Source: Gymnothorax reevesii (Eukaryota > Chordata > Actinopteri > Anguilliformes > Muraenidae). From it: DNA of 64,000 bases. Positions 46,516 to 57,008 of this stretch are shown one piece after another (the first letter of the stretch is position 1; every line of letters begins with the position of its first letter). The position numbers and the translations under genes were made by a program. The DNA lies in NCBI GenBank assembly GCA_029721435.1, contig CM056573.1:95368947-95432946 (forward strand), read 5' to 3'. The notes beneath the pieces were generated by a model that saw only the letters and a program-made list of their open reading frames with translations, was not told the DNA's origin and made no database searches.

Positions 46516-46878
46516 CCTTGTTTGTGAATGACTGAGCATTTCAGGGAAGCTGCTTTTATACCCAATCATGGCACCCACCTGTTCCCAATTAGCCCGTTCA
46601 CCTGTGGGATGTTCCAAATAAGTGTTTGATGAGCATTCCTCAACTCTCTCAGTCTTTTCTGCCACTTGTGCCAGCTTTTTTGAAACATGTTGCAGGCATC
46701 AAATTCCAAATGAGCTAATATTTGCAAAAAATGACAAAGTTTACCTGTTCGAACATTAAGTAACTTGTCTTTGCAGTGTACCCAATTGAATATTGGTTGA
46801 AAAGGATTTGCAAATCATTGTATTCTGTTTTTATTTACGATTTACACAGCGTGCCAACTTCACTGGTTTTGGGTTTTG
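45729..46878 (-). mobile_element. Tc1-like transposon, family B, copy 2, truncated
   Basis: The right terminal repeat is intact (ends ggttttgggttttg at 46878, then TA), but sequence stops abruptly at about 45729 inside the transposase, so the other end is missing. Outside 45729 the sequence is unrelated. Confidence 0.92.
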
Positions 46879-46880
46879 TA

Positions 46881-47908
46881 CTTAAATGCGCACCATGCTG
46901 CGTTTAACAGGGCTTTTCCACACGTCAATCCCTTTTGGTTTCCACCTGTATTACCTTCAGTAATTAAAAGTGAATTCTTCGAAAAATCTTTGAGATTTTT
47001 CAAAAGTATTTAATTTATGTAATAATCAGTGGAGTATAGACATGTGATCAAAATATTGAAAAAGTGCACCTATAATGTGACTTTTCACTTATCATTGTGT
47101 ATTCTTGAATTCTATGAAATAAAAGTTTAAGGGGGACCTATTATGCTACATTTCCAAGTTTATATTTTGATCTTGGACTCCCCTAGAGTACCCCTGATCG
47201 TTCAAGTCCTAAAAAGGGTCCTTATATAGGTCATAGTGCCATCCTCAAAAAAACCCATTTGTAGTCCATTGGAGTCTGCCTGAAACGCCTCTTTGGGTGG
47301 CGCTTTCGCTATGGCTCCCTTTCCCTGTGTGCCCACTTTCTTCTGATTGGCCAGCTGTGTGGAGGGTGGAGCTGGGCGGGACTCAGCAGACCGCAGTTTT
47401 CTGTGTCCGCCTCCCTAGAGTGAAACGTGAATCGCATCTACCACCTAAGCCAAGGAATCGGCGGGGAAATTCCGCAATCAAACACTGTACATGTGTATAG
47501 ATCTAATGAAATGAACTTGCTCTAATAAACGCAGCAACAAAAGTGCAGGACACAGTGCGAAAGTCTGGCAGCTCAAGCTCGAATTTGCTATCTACCTACA
47601 GCTACTATGGTGAGTATATTCTACTCTATAGCTAGGATTGAGGGAAAGCTAGAATCCATCCCATACAGGCACATTTGTAGAACGGGTCGACATACCCAAG
47701 ACCGGAGACTGTAGAAATCTGGTGGGTCAGAGTTTCGAGGAAAACATGGACAGTAAGGAGCAACAAAAAGTGAACCAACAACTTATGGACTGCTTAGGTG
47801 TGGGTTAAGGACCTGCTGCTCCAGGTGCATAACAGTGGTGTGTCTGAAAGCTCCAGGCTAAATGGTCTTTTCGGAAATTGCCCGTGGTAATGGTTTACTT
47901 ATACCTGT
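46881..47908. other. No gene; one possible DNA-transposon end
   Basis: 47131-47150 reads gggggacctattatgctaca, which looks like the end of a fish DNA-transposon family (I recall similar ends in ISL2EU-type elements, unverified). No matching opposite end was found. 47866-47900 'gaaattgcccgtggtaatgg' recurs inverted at 48615-48650. Confidence 0.4.
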
Positions 47909-48246
47909 GCCATTCATCAACAGCACCCAGAAACGCCTCTGGCTTCGCTGGGCCCAAGCTCATCTAAGATGGACTGATGCAAAGTGGAAAAGTGTTCTGT
48001 GGTCTGACAAGTCTTCAAATTGTTTTTGGAAACTGTGGACGTCGTGTCCTCCGGACCAAAGAGGAAAAGAACCATCTGGACTGTTATAGGCGCAAAGTTC
48101 AAAAGCCAGCATCTGTGATGGTATGGGGGTGTATTAGTGCCCAAGGCATGGGCAACTTACACATATGTGAAGGCACCATTAATGCTGAAAGGAACATACA
48201 GGTTTTGGAGCAACATATGTTGCCATCCAAGCAACATCTTTTTCAT
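47909..48246 (+). pseudogene. Tc1 family B transposase fragment, inverted partial copy
   Basis: The reverse complement of about 45804-46148 of copy 2, with only about three base differences and the same 5-bp deletion (joined as acaagtcttcaaattg). Both ends are abrupt, without terminal repeats. It covers the part from the linker through VLWSDKS to EQHMLPSKQ. Confidence 0.92.
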
Positions 48247-48308
48247 TTAGCCTGTCCCAACAAACACCTTGTAGTGGCACGAGTCTGCAAGTTGGGCACC
48301 AGTTAATG

Positions 48309-49066
48309 CGGTAAGCATCAATGTGGCAGTTTCATCATAACGTTGCCAGATTGTAGCCACTCCAGTTGAAGCTAACTGGAGAGGTGATGTATGTGTCTGC
48401 AAAGTTGGGCTGAAAAGACGTAGGTTTTGGAGAGCATCGGGTGAGTGTTTGGGTGCTTGTGAAACAATCGTTTCACGCTAATGGAACTTACAGTGTATAA
48501 AACCTGTATTATGTTAAAAACATAATCGGAGCTCTCTCTAGCTGTCAAGCATTATCCATAATGTGCCCATTTTCTGCAAGCAAACGCTGGTCATTCCGGC
48601 GCAATAAGTAAACCATTACCATTACCATTACCATTACCACGGGCAATTTCCGTGGAGCAAGTGAATCGCTAACTTCTACAGGAAAGAATTTCGTATTCAA
48701 TCTCCACCTTTTTCAGCATTTTATTAGGCAGAACAATTTCTAAAGAGGGATGAAATTACACCAAGGCAATGCAGAGAAATCGTTTGCTATACCAAACACG
48801 TTATAGTTTGTGCGTTTGGTGATTGCTTTTACAGCAGTAGCATCAGAGAGCTTGCCCAGATATTGGTGAAATATCCTGCTAACTCTGGTCATGGATATGT
48901 AAAACGATTGTTTCACAAGCACCCAAACACTCACCCTAAGCTCTCCAAAACCTATGTCTTTTCAGCCCAACTTTGCAGACACATACATCACCTCTCCAGT
49001 TAGCTTCAACTGGAGTGGCTACAATCAAGCAACGTTATGATGAAACTGCCACATTGACGCTTACCG
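48309..49066. repeat. Foldback structure, 168-bp arms
   Basis: The left arm (48309-48476) and right arm (48899-49066) are imperfect reverse complements, e.g. 'gatgtatgtgtctgcaaagt' at about 48387 with its complement near 48970. The spacer of about 420 bp has no open frame with a motif. The absence of known transposon ends leaves its type undecided. Confidence 0.8.
48609..48640 (+). repeat. CATTAC hexanucleotide repeat
   Basis: About four copies of cattac lie in the spacer of the foldback. The single-copy equivalent lies inverted at about 47883-47897. Confidence 0.85.
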
Positions 49067-49289
49067 AAGTAACACAAGCATACCGATCACAATTACTGCA
49101 TATAAATTAACCAGGAGCATTTTTAAGTAGAGCAGCATGTGAAACTAACATTTAGTACCTGGTAACCGAGCGGTCATAACAACAACAACAGACACAAATG
49201 TTACCCTGCAATACAGGGCTTACAGACAACAAGTTCTATTACTGTGAACAGTTGGCTGGGTCGAATAACTCCCAGCCGCCACTAAATGC

Positions 49290-50935
49290 AGACACCTCCA
49301 CAGCTAAGAGGCAGCTCCATGTGTTCTGCAACGCTTCAGAGAGAGCATAAGGTTCAGTTGCTTCCCTGAGAACCACTGATGACTAAGGCAATGTCCACAT
49401 CCCCTTCATCCTTGCTTATTCCAGAGTAGCGCCCAAGAAGTGCCTCTCCATGCCTCGTCTCGAACTGAGCGCAGCATTAACTGGTGCCCAACTTGTCAAC
49501 CTGATACAGACTGAGCTTACCATCCCAATCCACTAAGTAATCTTCTGGTCAGACTCCACCACCGTCATTCACTGGCTGCAATCAGACTCGTGCCACTACA
49601 AGCTGTTGGTTGGAACAAGGGTGGTGGAAATCCAGACCTAGATCGAACTGTCCAGTTGGAGGAATGTTGACTCACCCCGTAATCCAGCAGATCACATCAT
49701 CAGAGGCCTTACAATGAATGAGCTGCAACGCCATCACCAGTGGAGATATGGCCCTGCTTTCTTGACTGAGTCTCCTGACAGGTGGCCAGGCATGCCCACT
49801 GCGGAACCTGACCAAAATGAACCTTAGAAGAGTGCCTTCATCGGGGTAGTCGCAGCAGTCACAAGGTCCCAGCTACCTGACCCCAGCCAATTCCACTTCG
49901 GGACAGAACTCTTTCGAGCCACTGTGTGGTCCTGTCACGGGGTGACCCCCCCATGCCAAGACTGAAGCTTCAGATTACGCTTCCGCCGAAAGAGCTCTGC
50001 TCCTCCAAGCCCAATCAGCATCCTTCCCTGCAGAGGTGAAGACACTCAAGGTATAGGCTCGGCTCCCTCCCTCCAGAATACAAAGAGGCAACTGATCTTA
50101 ACCGAGTCTGCAGAAGGCTTTGACATGCAGTTGATCTTGAAGCTGGGTCAATACATCCTATTGTCCTAGACCCCAGGCACCCGACAACCAAGCTGCTCAT
50201 TACGGACTGCGATGAAAGGCTCCACCATCCAGGTGCAGAACGTGTCCTTGCAGAACTGCGACGCCACTACTAGATCCCGAGAGGGCGTGAGGCGATCCGC
50301 AAGCACCAGTACAGTTGCCACAGTTTTGGGGTGCTAAGCCCCAGAGTCCAAGAATAGTCGATCTTCCACTTGCAAGGCTGTGCCTCTACATGTCTTTCTT
50401 CTGCTCAGTCGGAGTAGACTGCTTTGGCCCATTCCTTGTGAAGATAGGACGCCACTATGAAAAGAGATGGGGGATCCAATTCAAATGCATGACAACAAGA
50501 TGCTCGCACTTGGACCTCCTCGAAAGCCTGGATACTGATGCGTTCCTGCTTGGCTTACGCTGCCTTGTAGCCCGAAGAAGAAAGCCCTTTGAGACTCTGC
50601 GACAACGGCACAAATTTCACAGGTGGCTGTCATGAGTTTCAAGAAGCCTTCGAAGCTATGAGCCCTCAACCACAAGAACAACTCATAGAGCAAAAGATCC
50701 GGTTCCAATTCAATCCCCCAGCTGCTCCGCTTTTCGGCGGAACTTTGGAGAGGGAAGTCAAGTCCATCAAGGTGTCCCTGAGAGTCATCCTGAAGGAGCA
50801 AGTTGTTTCAGTGCCAGCCCTGTGGACCCTACTCAAAGTAGAAGGCATTCTAAACGCCAAACTACTGGGGTACGTCTCTGCAGATGTTGCTGATCCCGAT
50901 GTGGAGTCATGTTGTCATCTTGTGCAGAGGCTACC
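49290..50935 (+). pseudogene. BEL/Pao retrotransposon pol remnant (RNase H and integrase)
   Basis: RNase H: HVFCNASERA (49318; the usual catalytic Asp is Asn here), SMPRLELSAALTGAQLVNL (49448) and FWSDSTTVIHWLQ (49546). Integrase: a zinc-finger His pair near ERLHHPGAERVL (50217), VDCFGPFLVKIG (Asp I, 50419), CDNGTNFTGG (Asp II, 50597) and FNPPAAPLFGGTLEREVKS (Glu, 50710-50765). Protease and RT upstream are gone and no LTR is visible. About eight frameshifts or stops interrupt it. The GTxEREVKS motif with a GVDCFGPF start is characteristic of BEL/Pao rather than gypsy. Confidence 0.85.
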
Positions 50936-51480
50936 TATTTTCAGACCCCTTTCCTCGTCATGGCCTGATAAAACTCTCAGTAACTAGTTTCAGTGCACCA
51001 TTCCTACAGGTGGTCATGTTGTTCCTCTTCCCCCTCAGATGGGAAAAATATTTGTTTTCATCGATTTATGGAAATAATATTCTTTGACAACATCTTGCTT
51101 TCCTGTTGCTTTCTAGCTTGACTTCCGCATTTGGAACTCCTCCCGTTACACCACATCCACTAATTAACAAATTTGCCAACCCACAATAAGGTATCACACA
51201 GCACTTGGCTGGTACTATGGAAGAGAACATTAAGGGTGATGTTTAACAAATTATATGCCATTTGAAGTTTTTTTTAGCGGTGAGCTTTATCAGGTGTTGA
51301 TGTTATTAATGTTGAGCATTACATAATTAAATCAGAGAGCACAGCACCTCTGCCACGCCAAGGCAAATCTGTGCATTAATTATTTTCATTGGCTGATGTA
51401 GGGTATTGTTACATTCCATTGCCAGGTGGAAGAAAACCCAAAAGCACACCGAATGGAAATCCAGCACATTGGAAAGTCTA
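50936..51480. other. No recognised feature
   Basis: Sequence between the BEL/Pao remnant and an RTE-like tail. Nothing supportable. Confidence 0.4.
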
Positions 51481-51690
51481 CAAATCTCTACCAGCATAGC
51501 TGGATTTGAACTTTGGCCTATATCTCAGCTGTACTTTGGCCTAGATAGGCCAAAATTTAATCACTTATTCCTCCTGTGCTACGCTAGCATCCTACAAAGT
51601 TAAAATGTATGTGGCCATTTTTGAGATATCCTACTAACAGACAGACAAACCAATGCTAGTTAAAACATACACCTCCTTGGCGAAGGTGAA
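51481..51690 (+). mobile_element. RTE-like 3' tail
   Basis: Contains 'tttgagatatcctactaaca', 'gacagacaaaccaatg' and ends 'cacctccttggcgaaggtga', the characteristic 3' tail phrases of fish RTE-type LINEs. Truncated upstream. Confidence 0.65.
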
Positions 51691-52899
51691 AAATAGAGCT
51701 TTGCTGATGGTTTGTATTTAAATAATTTATGATAAAAAAAGAGATAGTCCACATTAACAAAGTAAGCAGTCAGTCTAGCTGTTTGATATGTAGACAACAG
51801 GAAGGAACAATATTTATTTTGACCCTGACACTATCAATGCTCCACCAGCCAGTACTTCACTAGAACTTGTATTCCATGGAGCTACTACTCTGACAGAGTC
51901 AAGTCCATGAACTCAGTTTGGAATTTGAGTTTACATATGATAAGGTTTGGCATAAAAGATGCCAGGCGCAAGATGAAATGTAACAAAAAATGTTACGGGG
52001 TGCGCAAACTAGAACAGTTCATTAGCTAGCTAGCAAGTTCGCTAGCCTAGATAGCTCACAGATACTCAACCTTGCTGTTGCTGACCTCTTGGCTGTGCTG
52101 TAGCGATATTCGTTGGTGTTCATTCTGCTTGAGTTGAGAGAGGAAGACGTGGGATTGAAGCTGAGGAATACGGGGTTTTCTGAAAATTATTTGTCTGTTA
52201 AGGCACAAACAATAATAGAGATGAGACAATTTGCTCCTGAGGTATAACCTTTGTTGCATTAGGGGCAGGGAGAATCTTCCTCCTTTTTCACCTTTTTCCC
52301 CCTGAAACAACTCGGTGAGCAAACAGCCAAATTAAGTCGCTAATCTGGGCAAACTAAGGCAACGGGGGTTTTTTGGTTTTTTTTTGTGGGGGTTTCAGTC
52401 TCCCGGGAGCAAAGTAAAGTAAGGAAAAGCAAAATAAATTTGAGTGCTAAGTTTAGAGAATAAATGAAATGCTTAATAATTGTCTAAGTGAATTATGTGA
52501 TATACAAAGTAAAAAAGTTGTTTTCAAGGGCTATGGTACTGTCGCCTGGTTTTTCTGTTGCTGATTTTGCAAACAAACCCCAACAAGCTCTCAACGCCAA
52601 GAATATTATCAAATTACCTGGATATCTGACTATAACCCGGCTTGGTTTCATACTTGGTGGCTTGCCTTTCAAACAGTCTTCTAGCCAATAAATACTGATG
52701 CTCACCAGGGTTCACCACTGGGATCTCTATCCTGACTGCATTACCGCATTGCCAAGCTTGAATACTAACGCGAACCTGGGTTTTTGTCTTTTTCGTATTT
52801 TAATATTACCGAAGGGCTCTTCTGATTAAACACATTGTAAATACCTTATCTTTGTATTTTCCTCCGGTTGCTGTGCCTTAATCAGCTGATTAAAGTTTA
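51691..52899. other. No recognised gene
   Basis: Short motif-free frames (52056-52322, 52488-52691), 'gctagctagcaagttcgctagc' words at 52024-52045 and a G/T run at 52366-52394. No element ends were recognised. Confidence 0.45.
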
Positions 52900-53567
52900 A
52901 CTGCTTGTTTGAGTGCTTAGCGACAGCTTGTTGGGGGTGGTACCGTGCTTAGTTTGCTCACAAAGTAAACGACTTGTTTATCCGGTCCGTTTCAATTAAA
53001 GGGAACCGGGGCTTTACTCTTTTCTCGGTTACCCTTGGTTGTATTTGTGGCTAGCAAGCTAGATAAGTACTGTCTGCATTTTTGGCTGTGGATCTGAGAT
53101 TTAATATTTATTTAGTAGGGCAGCAGTCACTTGACTCGTCCGTTCGGTTAGGTTGGAATTTAAACGGTAAGTTTTACCGGAGTGCTCCGCCTCCCCCCTC
53201 CTCCAGTCTCTCCTGGGCATTGGAGCCAGTCTGTTTTATCTGGGTTCTTAGCTAAGCCCTGTGATATTTTTAGTTTAGTATATTAATAGTACTGGGACTA
53301 GATAAACTCAAGCCGGCTTATTAGGAGTGCTTATTACATATAGAGTTTGGCTCAATTTGGAATTTCATTTCTGTTAGCTGAAACTAAGCCCCAGTTAAAA
53401 GAGGCTTGTAATCCATTTACATAGTTTCCCCACGGTTTCTATTGTGACTGCTGCTTAGGGCATCTTAGGTTAATAAATTAATAAATTGTGGTTCCTCAGC
53501 TTCTGTTTCGGCATTAGTAATTTTCTTTTATCTAGGGTGAGCAAGGTCATTTAGTCGGGGGTTCAAA

Positions 53568-54524
53568 ATGTGGCCAAAACTATGTGATGGTTGCAGGATG
53601 ATAGCACTTTTGGAAAGAGATTTCCAGGGTGGGTTTGTCTGCCACCTGTGCCAGCTAATTGAGCATCTGGAGAGCAAGATCCTTGATCTTCAATGCCAGT
53701 TGGCGGCACGACATAGTTCGCAATCAGTAGAGTTCCTAGAGGAACTAAGTAGTATGTCGTTTAGAGAAATGGTGTGTACGCCGAAGCAGGGTGGTACTGG
53801 GATCCCAGAGCAGGCAGGGAGAGAAAGTTGGGTGACTGTAGGTCAACAGCGCAGGAAAGGGTGTGCACGCCATACAGCAACAGCTCCTCCAGTGGTTGAG
53901 GTGTCCAACCGATTCCGGCCCTTGCAGGAACTCGAATTAGCCCCTGACCCTGAGAGTGAGGGGACTGATGAGCAGCAGGGCACCCTGTTGGCCTCTACCC
54001 CTCAGAAAAGAGAGTTAGGGATAGTGGGGGACTCAATACTTAAAGGAATAGTTAGCTTAGTCTGTTTGCACGACAAGGAGTCTTGTACGGTGTGTTGCCT
54101 GCCTGGTGCCCAGGTAGGAGACCTCCTGGAGCGTGCGAACAAGCTCCTGGCCAGAGCGGGGAGGGATCCAGTTGTCATGGTCCATGTTGGGACAAATGGC
54201 ATAGGTAAGGGTAGGTTTGAGGTTCTGCAAGGCAAATTTGTGGAATTAGCTGAGAAGCTTAGGAGCAGATCCTCAACGGTAGTGTTCTCCGGGATTCTAC
54301 CGGTACTATATGCAAGCAGAGGAAAGCAGAATTTTATCTGGAGGTTTAACTCGTGGCTACAAACCTGGTGTAGGAAAGAGGGGTACAGGTTTATGGGGCA
54401 CTGAACATTTTTCTGGGACAGGGGTGACCTGTTCAAGCCTGACGGGCTGCACCTGAACCGGAGGGGTACCTTTGCACTGGGCCAGGGTATGTTGAGGGTA
54501 GCACAGGATTATTTAAACTTTTGA
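53568..54524 (+). pseudogene. CR1-like ORF1 with SGNH esterase domain, one nonsense codon
   Basis: The N-terminus has a cysteine pattern, LCDGCRMI ... GGFVCHLCQL, and a coiled-coil segment (53640-53700). The C-terminal half is an SGNH-type esterase: IVGDSIL (nucleophile Ser, 54026), VMVHVGTNGIGKG (54176), then after a TGA at 54402-54404 the same frame continues with DLFKPDGLHLNRRGT (54427), holding the catalytic Asp-His pair. The frame of 318 codons ends at TGA 54522-54524 and is otherwise open. Such ORF1 proteins bind element RNA and may hydrolyse lipid esters. A single stop breaks the protein. Confidence 0.88.
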
Positions 54525-54695
54525 CTTGGGGGCAGGGAGATTAGTGAGTGTTACACATTGGGAAAGGCAGACTGCCCTGATGGAAGCTGACGGCATTACA
54601 TGCACTATTGATGATATGCTTTTAAAGCAACAAAGCGTAGTGGGGGGCTCGAAGCAGCGGCTGCATGGGAAATCAAGGGGGAAGAGCATTAGTAA

Positions 54696-56851
54696 TAACC
54701 TGAAATGTCTGAAATGTTTTTATTCAAATGCAAGGAGCATAAAAAAATAAATTTCCAGAGCTTGAGGCTGTTATGATATGTGAGGGCTATGACATAGTTG
54801 GGATTACAGAGACATGGCTTAGTGAAGAGGACGGAGATGAATATAATATAGAAGGTTATAAGCTCTTTAGGAAGAATAGATGTAATAGGCGAGGAGGGGG
54901 CGTAACAACATATGTGAAAGAAAACATAAATGTACTGGAAATTCCCGAAATTGAACATTCCTTGCCCTGTGAAGATATCTGGGTCAGGCTCATTGGCTAA
55001 CCCGAGACAGGTTTAAACATAGGAGTATGCTATCGACCACCAGCTTTGGACAGTACAGTCAATTAAATGCTTTTTAGGAGGATTATGCAAGCTTGTAGAG
55101 GTGGAGGGACTATTATTATGGGAGACTTGAATTATCCTGGTATCAATTGGGAAATGGTGAAAGGACAGGATGGGAGGAGGAAGAATTTCTAGATGTTATA
55201 AATGGTCCAGATGGCTTATATCCTAGAGTGCTCAGGGAAGTTGGTGAGATCATCTTTAAGCCGGTATTCGCCATCTTCTGACGGTCTTAAGAAACAGGAG
55301 AAAAACCAAATGATTGGAAACAGGGCAATATAATACCAATATATAAGAAAGGGGACCGTACCCAGCCAGGAAATTACAGGCCAGTCAGTTTAACTTGCAT
55401 TGCGTGCAAAATACTGGAATGTATCATAAAAGATGAGCTGGACTTATTTCTTGAATGTAGCAGTATCTTGAGGGATAGCCAACATGGTTTCCGTAAGGGA
55501 AGGTCATGCCTGACAAACCTTCTGGAATTTTTTGAAGAGGCCACTAAGACTTCTGACCAGAGCAGGGCTAATGACATCATATACTTGGATTTTCAGAAAT
55601 TTGATAAATTTGATAAAGTACTGCATAAGAGACTAATTTTTTAAATGAGCTCCATTAGAGTTACAGGAGGCATTCTGGAGTGGATTCAAAACTGGTTACA
55701 GGACAGAACACAACAAGTGGTGGTCAGTGGTATCTCATCTGAGCTAGGTATAGTGGGGAGTGGGGTCCCCCAGGGATCAGTGTTGGGACCCCTACTGTTC
55801 CTCATGTACATTAATGACCTTGATAGGAATATTGAGAGCAGATTTGTTAAATTTGCAGATTATACTAAATTGGGGGTTTGACAAATAGTTTAGAGTCCAC
55901 TAAAGTGATTCAGGATGATTAGGATAGAATCCAGAATTGGGCAGAAATGTGGCAAATGAAATTTAATGTAGAGAAATGTAAAGTTGTACATTTAGGTAAT
56001 AAAAACATTAGACGGGATTACTTCATGTGAGGTTTAAAACTGAAATGTGCTGCACACGAGAAGGATCTGGGAGTGATTTTTGACCAAACTCTCACAGGCT
56101 CTAGCCATTGTGCTGTAGCAGTTAAAAAAGCCAATCGGATGTTGGGATATATTGCCAAAAGTATTGAGTACAAATCTAAGGAGGTGATGCTTCTTTTGTA
56201 CAATATATTCGTCAGACCACATCTGGAGTATTGAGTACAGTTCTGGGGACCATACTCTGGGGACCAAACTCTCACAGGCTTTCGCCATTGTGCCGTAGCA
56301 GTTAAAAAAGCCAATCGGATGCTGGGATACATTGCCAAAAGTATTGAGTACAAATCTAAGGAGGTGATGCTTCTTTTGTACAATATATTCGTCAGACCAC
56401 ATCTGGAGTATTGTGTACAGTTCTAGGGACCATACTTTAAGAAAGATATAGAGGCTGGAGAAAAAGATCAGAGAAGAGCCACTACGCTAATTCCAGGTAT
56501 AAAAGATGACAGCTATGAGAAGAGGCTGAAGATCCTTAATCTCTTTAGTCTTAGGAAAAGGTGACTAAGGGGAGATTTGATTGAGGTCTTTAAATATGTT
56601 AAAGGGATTAACAAAGTGAATTATTTAGGTTTCCTTTGACTATTGTGAGTAGAGCTTGGGGTCATAAATGTAAGTTGACCAAAGGTAAATTTAGCTCTGA
56701 TATTCGGAAATATTTCTTCACCCAAAGAGTAATTTCAATGTGGAATAGCTTGCCTGACCATATTGATGAGGCAGAGACCTTGGGGGTTTTCAAGAGCAGG
56801 CTTGACTTAAAGCTAGATACCACTGAGTATCTGAAGGGATATTCACAATAG
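54696..56851 (+). pseudogene. CR1-like ORF2 (endonuclease, reverse transcriptase), broken
   Basis: The APE-type endonuclease is readable as GITETWLSEEDGDEYN (54800), VCYRPP (55028) and MGDLNYPGINW (55120). The frame is broken at an A-run (54744). At about 55202 the sequence jumps into the RT (GPDGLYPRVLREVG). RT motifs: NIIPIYKKGDRTQPGNYRPVS (55330), DIIYLDFQKFDK (first Asp, 55576), GVPQGSVLGPLLFLMYIN (55765) and KFADYTKLG (55850), where the FADD box reads FADY, so the second catalytic Asp is lost. C-terminal sequence runs to a stop at 56851 with a 180-bp tandem duplication inside. Confidence 0.88.
56082..56441 (+). repeat. 180-bp tandem duplication inside the LINE
   Basis: 56082-56261 and 56262-56441 are near-identical (a few base differences such as gtgctgtag versus gtgccgtag). 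The unit begins gaccaaactctcacaggct. The antisense LINE copy has the segment only once. Confidence 0.93.
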
Positions 56852-57008
56852 TATAAAGAAACTGAGGAGCGTAGTTGGGCTGAACGGCCTGTTCTCGCCA
56901 TTCCTGTTACGTTATGTTATGATTGGTGCATTGTTCGCCGCTCAAACCTTGTCTAGCCTACTTAGTTCGGCTTACCTAGTAAGATATTGAGTTTTGCAAT
57001 GGGTACTA

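Larger units (their letters stand above)
52900..56925 (+). mobile_element. CR1-like LINE, nearly full length with internal deletion
   Basis: A 5' UTR (start uncertain, between about 52730 and 53160) leads to ORF1 (53568-54524) and ORF2 (about 54696-56851). The 3' end is 'ggcctgttctcgccattcct' plus a short gttatg repeat at 56907-56925. About 1 kb between endonuclease and RT is missing at about 55202. It is the sister copy of the antisense LINE at 237-5935. Confidence 0.88.

Noticed and set aside
47917..48144. Minus-strand frame at 47917-48144 as a gene
   Set aside because: It is the antisense of the inverted Tc1 fragment, identical to the shadow frame opposite copy 2.
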